Of a stretch of 64,000 bases of DNA, positions 37,316 through 45,766 are shown piece by piece. How positions within the stretch are numbered: position 1 is the first letter of the stretch; the number at the start of each line of letters is the position of its first letter. Made by a program: the position numbers and the translations under genes. Source of the DNA: Roseobacter sp. HKCCD6576-2 (GTDB taxonomy: Bacteria; Pseudomonadota; Alphaproteobacteria; Rhodobacterales; Rhodobacteraceae). Under the pieces are notes generated by a model. That model saw only the letters and a list, made by a program, of their open reading frames with translations, did not search any database and was not told the DNA's origin. The stretch is taken from contig NZ_WVNW01000002.1 in NCBI RefSeq assembly GCF_013179285.1, positions 1 through 64,000 on the forward strand, written 5' to 3'.

Positions 37316-38430
37316 GCCGCCACCTCTGGCCGGAGGCGCCGCACCCGCATGCCCCAAAGGATCAACCCGGCGACGATCAGGGTCGCGAGAGCCGGTTGAG
37401 CATAGACAACCAAGATATGCCCGCCGTCTTGCAGCGCGAGGGCTTCGGCGGCATTCCATGTGATTTGCAACGGAATGATCAGTGTCACCGCCAAGAAGAT
37501 TTGCGGCCAGACGCCAAACCGCGAGAAGGAACCGAGCATCAGCGTCGCCGCTGCGATGGCCGGGACCATCAGCACAAATATCGCGCGGGCAATCCGGCTA
37601 TGGCCCTCAAACTGCATCTGCTTGCGCTGAAATCCTTGCTCGGCCGCAAAATCCGGATCAGCGGTCAGCAAAACCGGCGTCGACAATTCGCCCAGGTCAT
37701 AGCGGCGGCTGTCCGGCGCCTCGATCAAGCCAGCGATATCATATGTGAAATCGTCAAATTCAACGACGGAGAGGCGTTGGTCTTCCAGTGTGAGTGTCTG
37801 CGCCAGCCCGTCAAACATGACCAGGCGGGGCCCGGCCTCACTCCGCACCAGCAGCGCCCGCTGCGCGACATATGTCGTCTCGCTGCTTCTGGAAGACCGA
37901 TCTTGCAAGAACACATCCCGGAACTCGCCCAGTTCGGTGATGTCGCGAATGTAAACCGTCACCCCTCGGGTTGGGTGAATGAACTGCCCCTCACGGAGCA
38001 GCCGCCCGGTCATGTCTTGTGTGACCTCAACGCTCCGATCATTGAACTGGCTTCGCGCGGCGGGGGCCAAGATATGCGCCAAGATGCTGACCAGGATCGC
38101 CAAAACCAAGCCGAAGACAATCACCGGGCGCAACAGGCGTATGCCGCCCATACCGGCGGTTTGAAGCACCACCAACTCACTTTCGGAGATCATCCGATTG
38201 AAGATATAAAGTGTCGCCACAAAGGCCGAGACTGGCAGAACGGTCAACATAATCTGGGGCAAGCTGAGCGCCGTGAACTCCAGAAACACCGCGACGTTTT
38301 GGCCATCGGCGATCAGCGAGTCGAACAAGTCCACCGCGCGGTTGATCCAATAGACCGAGATCAACACGAGGCTGAAAAAGCCGAACAATACCAGCAGTTG
38401 CGACAGGATATACCGGTCATACCGCCCCAC
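37312..38430 (-). CDS. lptF: LPS export ABC transporter permease LptF
   Basis: A 372-residue YjgP/YjgQ-family permease with the six-helix/jellyroll layout. The N-terminus GRYDRYILSQLLVLFGFF is typical. I prefer the GTG at 38430, with GCGAGG just upstream, over the ATG at 38502, which adds a basic stretch unlike the family. It heads the LPS transport operon and is divergent from pepA, with about 140 bases between them. Confidence 0.92.
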   Translation of the reverse strand: MGRYDRYILSQLLVLFGFFSLVLISVYWINRAVDLFDSLIADGQNVAVFLEFTALSLPQIMLTVLPVSAFVATLYIFNRMISESELVVLQTAGMGGIRLLRPVIVFGLVLAILVSILAHILAPAARSQFNDRSVEVTQDMTGRLLREGQFIHPTRGVTVYIRDITELGEFRDVFLQDRSSRSSETTYVAQRALLVRSEAGPRLVMFDGLAQTLTLEDQRLSVVEFDDFTYDIAGLIEAPDSRRYDLGELSTPVLLTADPDFAAEQGFQRKQMQFEGHSRIARAIFVLMVPAIAAATLMLGSFSRFGVWPQIFLAVTLIIPLQITWNAAEALALQDGGHILVVYAQPALATLIVAGLILWGMRVRRLRPEVAA

Positions 38431-38572
38431 TGGCCTCGCCCCCTTGTCTTGTGCTGCACGTGTTCTTGCGCATGGTTTTACTGCAATCATCCGCCCATGC
38501 ACAGGGCCATCTGGTCATCCCCCGCGCCGGGGCCTAAGCTGCGCCAAATCGCATTCCCCCAAGAGGACTCTC

Positions 38573-40039
38573 ATGACCAGCCCGATCTCCATTTCCTTTG
38601 TCGAAACCGATCTCGATCAGATGCGCGAGTGCGAGGGCAAGATTGCCGTTTTCGCGACCGAAGATGGCAAGATCGATGCCAGCGCCCGGCGCGCCAACCG
38701 GCTGACAAAGGGGGCGGTCGCTCGGCTTTTGGACTCGGAGAAATGGAGCAAGGTGAAAGAGGGCGAAGGGGTTGCGTTGAGCTTCCCAACAGGGCTTCTG
38801 GCTACGGCCCTGATGGTGGTGAAGCTGCCGCGTCGTCCGTCGGTCGAACTGGCGCGGAAAACTGGCGCGACGCTGGCGAAATTCAAAGGGGATGAGGCGC
38901 TGTTGATTGGGGCGGGCAACCTGACCCGGATTGATGAGATATCTCTCGGCCTGGCGCTCCGGGCCTATGCTTTCACCGATCACAAGACCGAGACAGAAAC
39001 CGAAGCCGGGGCGGCCACCATCATGTGCTCGAAACCCGAGGAGGTCGCCGCCGCCGCCAAACCCGCGATGGCCTTGGCCGAAGGCGTGTTCTTCACTCGC
39101 GATCTGGTGAGCGAACCGGCCAATGTCTTGACCACAAATGATTTCGCCGCACGCCTAGCCGCGATGCAGGAAATCGGCCTGGAGGTGGAAATCCTCGAAG
39201 AGGACGAGCTTGGCAAACTGGGCATGGGCGCGCTGTTGGGCGTTGGCCAAGGGTCGGACGCGCCTTCGAAGGTCGTCGTCATGCAGTGGAATGGCGGCGG
39301 GGATGAGGCACCCTTGGCGCTCGTCGGCAAAGGTGTGGTCTTCGACACCGGCGGGATCAGTTTGAAACCGGCGGCTGGCATGGAAGATATGACCATGGAT
39401 ATGGGCGGCGCGGGGGTCGTTTCTGGCGTGATGCGGGCGCTTGCTCTGCGCAAGGCCAAGGCCAATGTTGTGGGGCTTGTCGGTTTGGTTGAGAACATGC
39501 CGGGGCCAAATGCGCAGCGCCCGGGGGATGTGGTCAAATCGATGAAGGGCGACACGATTGAGGTGATCAACACCGATGCCGAGGGGCGTTTGGTTCTGGC
39601 CGATGTGATGTGGTACGCGCAGGATCGGTTCAAACCCTCCGCCATGGTTGATCTGGCGACTTTGACCGGGGCGATCATCATCGGCTTGGGCCATGAAAAC
39701 GCGGGCGTTTTTTCCAATGATGACGGGTTCTGTGACGCGTTCCTGAAGGCCGCCGCGACCGAGGGAGAAGGCGCTTGGCGGATGCCTTTGGGTGCGGGTT
39801 ACGACAAAATGCTGAAATCCAACGTGGCGGATATGAAAAACATCGGCGGGCGGTCCGCCGGTTCGATCACTGCGGCGCAATTCCTGCAACGCTTTGTGAA
39901 AGACGACACGCCCTGGATCCACCTCGATATCGCCGGCGTCGCCTCGGTCAAATCAGACACCGTCTTGGCTCCGAAAGGCGCGACGGGCTGGGGCGTTCTG
40001 GCGCTCGACCGTTTGGTGCACGACCGCTACGAGGGCTAA
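38573..40039 (+). CDS. pepA: leucyl aminopeptidase (cytosol, M17)
   Basis: A 488-residue M17 aminopeptidase that removes N-terminal residues from peptides using two metal ions. The signature NTDAEGRLVL is present near residue 336, and the metal-binding region GKGVVFDTGGISLKP near 258. The ATG at 38573 follows GAGGA at proper spacing. Cytoplasmic. The holC gene begins five bases after its stop, as in many proteobacteria. Confidence 0.95.
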   Translation: MTSPISISFVETDLDQMRECEGKIAVFATEDGKIDASARRANRLTKGAVARLLDSEKWSKVKEGEGVALSFPTGLLATALMVVKLPRRPSVELARKTGATLAKFKGDEALLIGAGNLTRIDEISLGLALRAYAFTDHKTETETEAGAATIMCSKPEEVAAAAKPAMALAEGVFFTRDLVSEPANVLTTNDFAARLAAMQEIGLEVEILEEDELGKLGMGALLGVGQGSDAPSKVVVMQWNGGGDEAPLALVGKGVVFDTGGISLKPAAGMEDMTMDMGGAGVVSGVMRALALRKAKANVVGLVGLVENMPGPNAQRPGDVVKSMKGDTIEVINTDAEGRLVLADVMWYAQDRFKPSAMVDLATLTGAIIIGLGHENAGVFSNDDGFCDAFLKAAATEGEGAWRMPLGAGYDKMLKSNVADMKNIGGRSAGSITAAQFLQRFVKDDTPWIHLDIAGVASVKSDTVLAPKGATGWGVLALDRLVHDRYEG

Positions 40040-40043
40040 GCGA

Positions 40044-40514
40044 TTGGGCGCGGCCTATTTCTACCACCTGACCCGGCGGCCCTTAGAGGTCACGCTGGCC
40101 AGTCTTGCGGGCAAAGCGCGCGGGGCTGGATGGCGGGTGGCGGTGCGCGCCCAAAGTGATGCGATGGTGGAGCGGTTGGACGATCTGCTCTGGCTGCGCC
40201 CGGAAGAGGGGTTTCTGCCTCATGGCAAGGCGGGCGGCGATCATGATGCCGCGCAGCCTATCCTGTTGACCACTGCTGCAGATCTGCCCAATGGCGCGAC
40301 CTGTCTGATGAGTGTCGAGGGCGCCGCCATTAGCGCCGAAGAGGTCACGGCGATGGATCGGGTCTGCGTGCTGTTCGACGGCCATGATCCGGGCGCGGTG
40401 CAGCAGGCGCGGGAGCAGTGGAAGACGCTGACCGGGGCGGGCTGCGCGGCGCAGTATTGGTCGGAAGAGGGCGGGTCTTGGGAGATGAAGGCCGAGGCTG
40501 CCGCCGACAAATAG
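40044..40514 (+). CDS. holC: DNA polymerase III chi subunit
   Basis: A 156-residue HolC protein, part of the clamp-loader assembly that contacts single-strand binding protein. AYFYHLTRRPLE at the N-terminus and WRVAVRAQSDAMVERLDDLLW are typical. The start is a TTG, the only plausible one close to the pepA stop. A strong bidirectional terminator follows immediately. Confidence 0.92.
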   Translation: MGAAYFYHLTRRPLEVTLASLAGKARGAGWRVAVRAQSDAMVERLDDLLWLRPEEGFLPHGKAGGDHDAAQPILLTTAADLPNGATCLMSVEGAAISAEEVTAMDRVCVLFDGHDPGAVQQAREQWKTLTGAGCAAQYWSEEGGSWEMKAEAAADK

Positions 40515-40554
40515 GTTACGAAAAATCCCGAAACGGGTGTTTTTCGTAACCTAT
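40511..40554. terminator. strong bidirectional terminator
   Basis: A perfect 15-base inverted repeat (ATAGGTTACGAAAAA with TTTTTCGTAACCTAT) surrounds an inner CCCG-AAA-CGGG stem, giving a stem followed by a T-run on both strands. It sits between the convergent holC and retropepsin-like genes and overlaps both stop codons or their edges. Confidence 0.85.
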
Positions 40555-41135
40555 CAGCGGGTGAGCACCAATTGCCCATCGGCGATTTCGATCCGGTCGA
40601 ACCGGTCCAGATAGGCCATGCCAAGCAGGCTCTCTTCCATCTGCCCGGCATTCACAACGGCCCGCACGCCGGTATCCACAACGCCTTCCAAAGCGACCTG
40701 ATCCAAGCGCACGGGCGCGGTTTCGACCATGCCATTGGCAGTCAAGGCCCGGCCCGAAAAGATCAGCCGGTCCATATCCACACCGGCGCGGATCGCGTCT
40801 TGCTCGGCCAGAACCATATCCGACGCACCAGTATCCACCACAAAACGGACCGGCACCTCGTTGATCTCCATGATCAGATAATAATGCCCGTCCGGTGCGC
40901 GCGGCACTTCGATCACTGTGCCGTCCATCGCCGCCGATTGCCTTGGGGCGACCGTGTCGCGCACATCCTGCCAGACACCGACTGCAACAATCGCGCCTAG
41001 GAAAATGAATACCCAGACCGCCGCCATCTGCGCGACCTTGCCCATCTGGTGCCGGTTCGCGAACAGGAAATATCCAGCAATAACAGTGCCAAAGAGGCCC
41101 AAATAGATCAGCGACGCGATTTGATCCGCAACCAT
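40554..41135 (-). CDS. retropepsin-like aspartic protease (TIGR02281-type)
   Basis: A 193-residue protein with two N-terminal membrane helices (about residues 8-26 and 36-54) and a single aspartic-protease lobe; the catalytic motif is VDTGASDM near residue 120. Such proteins need to dimerise to be active, as in viral retropepsins. The protease domain is probably in the periplasm. Function in alphaproteobacteria unknown. It ends at the bidirectional terminator. Confidence 0.88.
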   Translation of the reverse strand: MVADQIASLIYLGLFGTVIAGYFLFANRHQMGKVAQMAAVWVFIFLGAIVAVGVWQDVRDTVAPRQSAAMDGTVIEVPRAPDGHYYLIMEINEVPVRFVVDTGASDMVLAEQDAIRAGVDMDRLIFSGRALTANGMVETAPVRLDQVALEGVVDTGVRAVVNAGQMEESLLGMAYLDRFDRIEIADGQLVLTR

Positions 41136-41177
41136 ATACCTATCCTCCAGATGCCTCTCATATAAGAGCTCGGGCGC

Positions 41178-41795
41178 TTAAATCACCTGCAAATCGCGCA
41201 ACCCGTCGATGACAAATTGGACAGACAAGGCCGCAAGCAACATGCCCAAGATACGGGTCACCACATTGATCCCGACCGGGCCAAGCAGACGTTCCAGCGG
41301 GCTGGCCAGAAGAAAGAGCGCAAAGACGCAGAGCAACACCAGCGCCATCACCCCATGGATCATCGCGACATGGAGCGCGTCGGTGCCGGGTTGTCCGGCC
41401 AGCAGGATCATCGTGGTGATCGAGCCTGGCCCGGCAATGAGGGGTATGGCCAGGGGAAAGACCGATGGGTCCTCCGCATGGGCGGCCTCGGCTTGCCCTT
41501 GTCGGCGCGGTGTGCGGCGCTCAAACAACATGTCGAGGGCCGTGAGGAACAGCAAAATGCCACCCGCCATACGAAAGGCGGGCATTGAAATCCCTAGGAA
41601 ATTCAGCACCGCTTCCCCGGCTAGGCCGAACAGGGTCAGAAGCGCCAAGGCGACCAAACAGGCGCGGATCGCGATGCCGCGCCGGGCCCGGGCGCTCATG
41701 CCTTGGGTCATCGCGACGAAAAGCGGCGCCATGCCAATCGGGTCGATGATCACGAAGAGTGCAACAAAGGCAGGGATGGCGGTGGCGAGGTCCAT
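41178..41795 (-). CDS. MarC family integral membrane protein
   Basis: A 205-residue protein with six likely membrane helices. The IDPIGMAPLFVAMT motif near the N-terminus and the PLAIPLIAGPGSITTMI motif in the second half define the MarC (UPF0056) family. Despite the name, a role in antibiotic resistance is not supported for the family; it may be a transporter. It follows the ABC-F gene by a short gap on the same strand. Confidence 0.9.
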   Translation of the reverse strand: MDLATAIPAFVALFVIIDPIGMAPLFVAMTQGMSARARRGIAIRACLVALALLTLFGLAGEAVLNFLGISMPAFRMAGGILLFLTALDMLFERRTPRRQGQAEAAHAEDPSVFPLAIPLIAGPGSITTMILLAGQPGTDALHVAMIHGVMALVLLCVFALFLLASPLERLLGPVGINVVTRILGMLLAALSVQFVIDGLRDLQVI

Positions 41796-41830
41796 GGCTT
41801 AGCTCCGCCACCGGATCAGACCGCGCCGGA

Positions 41831-43690
41831 TCATGCCGCGGCGCCTTCGGCCTTCTCGACCCGCTCAAGCGCGGCCATCCACAGCGCTTCGGCCCGATCC
41901 AGCGCCGTCATCACCTCGGCATATTTGGCCTGCCATGTGGCCAACTCGCCGGCGCGGGCCTCCTCGTAAAGCGTCTGGTCCGCCAGTTTGGTGGCCAGCT
42001 TGTCACGCATCAGGTTCAGCTTTTCGACCCGGGCTTCGCATTTCTTCACCTCAGAGCGGAGGTCTTGCATCTGCGCATGGCTTGGCCGCTTCGCTTTTGC
42101 CTTCGGTTTTTCGGGCTTTGCAGGCTTTTCTTCACCTTGCAGGAGCATCTTTCGATAGGCTTCCAGATCATCCGCATAAGGCGCCACGCCGCCATCCTTC
42201 ACCAGCCAGAGCCGATCGGCGACCATGCTCAACAGATGCATGTCATGGCTGACCAGGATCACCGCGCCGGAATAGGCGGTGAGCGCTTCGACGAGCGCTT
42301 CCCGGCTTTCGATGTCGAGGTGGTTGGTCGGCTCATCGAGGATCAGCATATGCGGGGCATCGATGGTCGCCAGCAGAAGCGACAGCCGGGCTTTCTGTCC
42401 CCCCGAAAGCTTCGCCACAACCGTATCAGCCTGATCGGGGCCGAGGCCGAACCCGGCGAGGCGCGCGCGGAGCTTCGATTGCATCTCGCTCGGCCGCTCG
42501 CGCTGAATATGTTGGAGCGGGGTTTCGTCGATATGCAACTCATCCACCTGGTGCTGCGCGAAATAGCCAACGCGGAGCTTGGAGGATTGGGTCTTGCGAC
42601 CTTCGGAGGCTTTAAGTTTGTCTGCCAAGAGCTTGGAAAGGGTGGATTTCCCCTCGCCGTTGCGTCCCAAAAGGGCGATCCGATCATCTTGGTCAATCCG
42701 AAGGTTCAGGCGCTTCAATACCGGTGGTCCGTCATAGCCGACGGCGGCAGAATCCAACTGCACGATGGGTGGCGAGAGTTCCTCGGGCTTGGGGAAGGTA
42801 AAGACGGTCCGCGCCGCATCTTCGGGCATGCGGATCGTGTCCATCTTCTCCAGCATTTTTACGCGAGATTGGGCCTGCTTCGCTTTCGAGGCTTTGGCCT
42901 TGAACCGATCCACGAAGCTTTGCAGATGTGCCCGACGGGTCTCTTGTTTCTTGGCCTCTGCCGCTTGAACGGCACGTTTTTCGGCCCGCGCACGGGCAAA
43001 GGCGTCGTAGCCACCGGCGTAGAGCGTCAGTTTCCGGTCGGCCAGATGCAGGATATGGCCCACGGCGCGGTTCAGAAGGCCGCGGTCATGGCTGATGATC
43101 AGCACGGTATGGGGATATTTCGCCAGATAGCTTTCGAGCCAAAGCGCGCCTTCGAGGTCGAGATAGTTGGTCGGCTCGTCAAGCAGCAGCAGATCGGGCG
43201 CGGAAAACAACACGCCCGCAAGCGCCACACGCATCCGCCAGCCGCCGGAAAAGGCGGAGCAGGGCATGGCTTGCTCGGCATCAGTGAAGCCCAGGCCTTT
43301 TAGGATCGTCGCTGCGCGCGCTTCGGCCGACCAGGCGTCGATATCGGCGAGCCGGGTTTGGATCTCGGCGATGCGCGTGGCGTCCTCGGCGGTGTCGGCC
43401 TCAGCCAGAAGGGCGGCGCGTTCGGTATCGGCGGCCAGCACTGTGTCGAGGAGCGAGGTTTCGGAGGAGGGGACTTCCTGCGCCACCCCGCCGATCCGGG
43501 CGCGCTCGGGCATTGAGATATTGCCGCCATCCAAGACCAACTCGCCCCGGATCAGACGGAACAGGGTTGTTTTGCCGGTGCCGTTCCGGCCCACAATACC
43601 GACCTTATGGCCTGCAGGAATGGTGGCCGAGGCGCCCTCAAGCAGAGGACGGCCCGCAATCGAATAGGATATGTCAGAGATGCGCAGCAT
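41831..43690 (-). CDS. ABC-F family ATPase (ribosome-associated, Uup/YheS-like)
   Basis: A 619-residue protein with two ATPase modules and no membrane segment: Walker A GRNGTGKTT near residue 35 and GRNGEGKST near 338, signatures AFSGGWRMR near 148 and KLSGGQKARL near 430. The tail is a lysine/alanine-rich coiled coil (about 525-600). ABC-F proteins act on translating ribosomes. There is no ribosome-binding site: the ATG directly abuts the 3' arm of a 12-base hairpin (43691-43719). Confidence 0.93.
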   Translation of the reverse strand: MLRISDISYSIAGRPLLEGASATIPAGHKVGIVGRNGTGKTTLFRLIRGELVLDGGNISMPERARIGGVAQEVPSSETSLLDTVLAADTERAALLAEADTAEDATRIAEIQTRLADIDAWSAEARAATILKGLGFTDAEQAMPCSAFSGGWRMRVALAGVLFSAPDLLLLDEPTNYLDLEGALWLESYLAKYPHTVLIISHDRGLLNRAVGHILHLADRKLTLYAGGYDAFARARAEKRAVQAAEAKKQETRRAHLQSFVDRFKAKASKAKQAQSRVKMLEKMDTIRMPEDAARTVFTFPKPEELSPPIVQLDSAAVGYDGPPVLKRLNLRIDQDDRIALLGRNGEGKSTLSKLLADKLKASEGRKTQSSKLRVGYFAQHQVDELHIDETPLQHIQRERPSEMQSKLRARLAGFGLGPDQADTVVAKLSGGQKARLSLLLATIDAPHMLILDEPTNHLDIESREALVEALTAYSGAVILVSHDMHLLSMVADRLWLVKDGGVAPYADDLEAYRKMLLQGEEKPAKPEKPKAKAKRPSHAQMQDLRSEVKKCEARVEKLNLMRDKLATKLADQTLYEEARAGELATWQAKYAEVMTALDRAEALWMAALERVEKAEGAAA

Positions 43691-43719
43691 GGGCGGAGCA
43701 CTGGCTTAGTGCTCCGCCC
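43691..43719 (-). promoter_or_regulatory. 12-base-pair hairpin abutting the ABC-F start codon
   Basis: GGGCGGAGCACT and AGTGCTCCGCCC form a perfect stem with a five-base loop. On the transcript the last base of the stem is next to the ATG of the ABC-F gene, and no T-run follows, so it is not a plain terminator. It could block ribosome loading unless opened, or define the end of the upstream message. Confidence 0.7.
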
Positions 43720-43732
43720 GAGTCAACGGGGA

Positions 43733-44020
43733 TTACTGCAGAAGCGCCTCCAGCCCATCGGCTGGATACGCGGCGTGACCGACAAACGGGCTGTCGCCGT
43801 CATAGCTAAAGGCAAAGACATGCACTTCGTCATGCGAGACCGTGACGCGGCAGAACCAGTCTTCGGCTGCAAGATCTCCGGGGCATTCGGCCAGATCCAT
43901 ATGCGGGATTGCGGCCTCAAACACCGCATAGCTGAGCGGCATCGGCTCAGGGTTATCGGCCAAAGCCAAGCTGGGCAGGCTCAGCGCCAAAAGAAGGGTG
44001 AATGGTTTCATGAAGGTCAT
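43733..44020 (-). CDS. small secreted protein of unknown function, 95 aa
   Basis: The first residues form a signal peptide (hydrophobic core FTLLLALSLPSLALA, cleavage before DNP). The mature part of about 75 residues is acidic with two cysteines (AECPGD and WFCRV), possibly a disulfide, and no recognised domain. The ATG at 44020 follows AAAGGA; 44011 is an alternative. Probably periplasmic. It is encoded just before the ABC-F gene on the same strand. Confidence 0.75.
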   Translation of the reverse strand: MTFMKPFTLLLALSLPSLALADNPEPMPLSYAVFEAAIPHMDLAECPGDLAAEDWFCRVTVSHDEVHVFAFSYDGDSPFVGHAAYPADGLEALLQ

Positions 44021-44188
44021 CGGACATCCTTTCAATCCGTCAGGTGAAATGGCTGCCGAGATGGTCGCTGATCAGTGTGATGGGGCTAACAAATCAGCGC
44101 GCGCTTCGCAAGCGGGAAGCAGGTCTTCCCAATGCTGCCCGGCCATGTTAGGGGCCGCGTCAAATTCAACCCATGCGGAGCAAACACA

Positions 44189-44611
44189 ATGGCCCTGGAA
44201 CGGACCTTTTCGATCATCAAACCCGATGCCACCAAACGCAACCTGACCGGCGCGATTGTCGCCAAGTTCGAGGAAGCGGGTCTGCGCGTAGTGGCCTCCA
44301 AGCGGATCCAGCTGACCCTGGCCCAGGCACAGACGTTTTACGGTGTGCACAAAGAGCGGCCGTTCTTTGACGAACTGTGCGAATTCATGATCTCCGAGCC
44401 GATTGTGGTGCAGGTGCTGGAAGGCGAGAACGCCATCGCGAAAAACCGCGAAGTGATGGGCGCGACCAACCCCGCCGAGGCCGATGCAGGCACGATCCGC
44501 AAGGAATACGCGCTGTCGATCGGCGAAAACTCGGTGCATGGCTCCGATGCGCCGGAGACCGCGAAAGAAGAGATCGCCTATTTCTTCTCGGGTCTTGAGC
44601 TGGTCGGCTAA
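44189..44611 (+). CDS. ndk: nucleoside diphosphate kinase
   Basis: A 140-residue NDP kinase, which transfers phosphate from NTPs to NDPs through a histidine intermediate. The active-site motif [12 protein letters not shown] and the N-terminal [15 protein letters not shown] are clear. The ATG at 44189 has GGAG eight bases upstream. A terminator follows. Confidence 0.97.
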   Translation: MALERTFSIIKPDATKRNLTGAIVAKFEEAGLRVVASKRIQLTLAQAQTFYGVHKERPFFDELCEFMISEPIVVQVLEGENAIAKNREVMGATNPAEADAGTIRKEYALSIGENSVHGSDAPETAKEEIAYFFSGLELVG

Positions 44612-44634
44612 GCCGTCACCGCTTGGAAAACGAG

Positions 44635-44670
44635 ACGGCCGTGCAAGAGATTGCGCGGCCGTTTGCTTTT
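44635..44670 (+). terminator. rho-independent terminator of ndk
   Basis: ACGGCCG and CGGCCGT form a seven-base stem, with an inner GCA/TGC pair, followed by TTGCTTTT. It lies 24 bases after the ndk stop. The following 170 bases to 44840 show no gene. Confidence 0.7.
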
Positions 44671-44840
44671 GGTGCTCGCTGCGCCATGGCGCGGTTGGGC
44701 CTCGACGCCCGATGAAACAGCGCTATCCGGCGCGCCGGTCACGGGCGCTTTGGGCTGCTTCCCGCTTTGACGACAGGGCGGGTGCTGAAAACCGTCATGG
44801 GCTCGGGCGTTCCCGTTGCGCGGTCCAACCCGATCGAGGA

Positions 44841-45185
44841 TCAGCGGCGCAGGCCCACGCCAATTTCGTTCAGGACCCGTTCCATCTCGCCACGGCCGTC
44901 ATCTGCTTGTGTCGCTTTGAGCGCATCGAATTGAGCTCTCAGCGCATCTTTCTCAGCGCCTTTGCAATCGTTCCATGGGCGGCCCTGGAGCGCCATGTGG
45001 AGCACGTAATACATGATGAAATGCGGGCGCACCCCAACCTCGAGCATCCGCGTGTAAGCGACGTCTGCGCCCGCTTCGCGCAGTTCGGTCGCCGTGGTAA
45101 TGCCTGCGCGGGCCAGAAGCTCGGCCTGCGCGGGTCCAATGTTGCGGATGGCCGTGACGGGGTCAGCGGCGGCGATGTTGCTCAT
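44841..45185 (-). CDS. TfoX/Sxy C-terminal domain-like protein
   Basis: A 114-residue protein consisting of one TfoX_C-like helix-hairpin-helix domain: IRNIGPAQAELLARAGITTATELREAGADVAYTRMLE, followed by LHMALQGRPWNDC. Full-length Sxy/TfoX regulates competence in gammaproteobacteria; here the N-terminal domain is absent, so the role is open. The start ATG is preceded by GGAG. A possible 29-codon gene lies just upstream on the same strand. Confidence 0.85.
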   Translation of the reverse strand: MSNIAAADPVTAIRNIGPAQAELLARAGITTATELREAGADVAYTRMLEVGVRPHFIMYYVLHMALQGRPWNDCKGAEKDALRAQFDALKATQADDGRGEMERVLNEIGVGLRR

Positions 45186-45212
45186 GGCAGGATCTCCTGC
45201 CGAAAAGCTCTA

Positions 45213-45302
45213 TCAGATGCTGGCCCAATCGGAAAAGCGGACAGGCTTGGGGTGTTCTTTTTTGGTGGGCGCCTCTTTCGGCGCGGGTTTGCGAGTTTGC
45301 AT
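45213..45302 (-). CDS. possible 29-aa microprotein
   Basis: A short frame (MQTRKPAPKEAPTK at the start, RFSDWASI at the end) with a GGAG ribosome-binding site eight bases before its ATG. The product is basic, proline- and lysine-rich, with no membrane helix. It is 27 bases upstream of the TfoX-like gene and may be translated from the same message. The clean ribosome-binding site is the main support; I do not recognise a family. Confidence 0.45.
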   Translation of the reverse strand: MQTRKPAPKEAPTKKEHPKPVRFSDWASI

Positions 45303-45766
45303 GATACTGCTCCGGGTTAGGTCTTGATGCCTATGACCGAGAAGGGTCCGCTCCGATTTTGTCCTAACACCGGCATGAATGTGGCGCGAATGTGGCGCGC
45401 CCAGACTGTGTTCATTCAACCACAGAAGCTTGGGGAAAAAACTGGCGGTCCGACCATAGAGGAAGAGAGACGAGAGCCGCGACCGCCAGAGATGTCTTCG
45501 CGTCAGACCGCCCGAGGGGGCCATAGGAAGGGAGGAGAGGCGCTCTCGGACCTGTCTGACAAGATCAGCTTGCCGCGCCGCGGCATCGCCGCCAATGGGC
45601 GGCGCGGTAATTGTTGGTCGGATTCTACCGATGATTGTTTTTTGAGCGCCGAAAGGGCAGGGGCGGCCCCATTTCTAAGCGCTTTGAGGCTGCGCTTCGG
45701 GTCTTGGTCGCCGCAGATCGGATTCGCTGCTAGAAGGGGCGCAGTCATGCGGGGAAAGGGACGAGG
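45303..45766. other. long intergenic region with a tandem 11-base repeat
   Basis: No convincing gene in about 460 bases. The only structure noted is GAATGTGGCGC repeated twice in tandem (45377-45398). The region should carry the divergent promoters for the microprotein/TfoX-like unit and the CoA-transferase unit. A plus-strand frame of 148 codons (45324-45770) has unusual composition and no ribosome-binding site. Confidence 0.45.

Noticed and set aside
37396-38895. 499-codon plus-strand frame across lptF and the start of pepA
   Set aside because: It runs antisense through lptF and out of frame into pepA, with highly polar Q/R/H-rich composition.
41759-43303. 514-codon plus-strand frame opposite the ABC-F gene
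   Set aside because: The opposite strand encodes both ABC-F ATPase modules; this frame has no recognisable domain.
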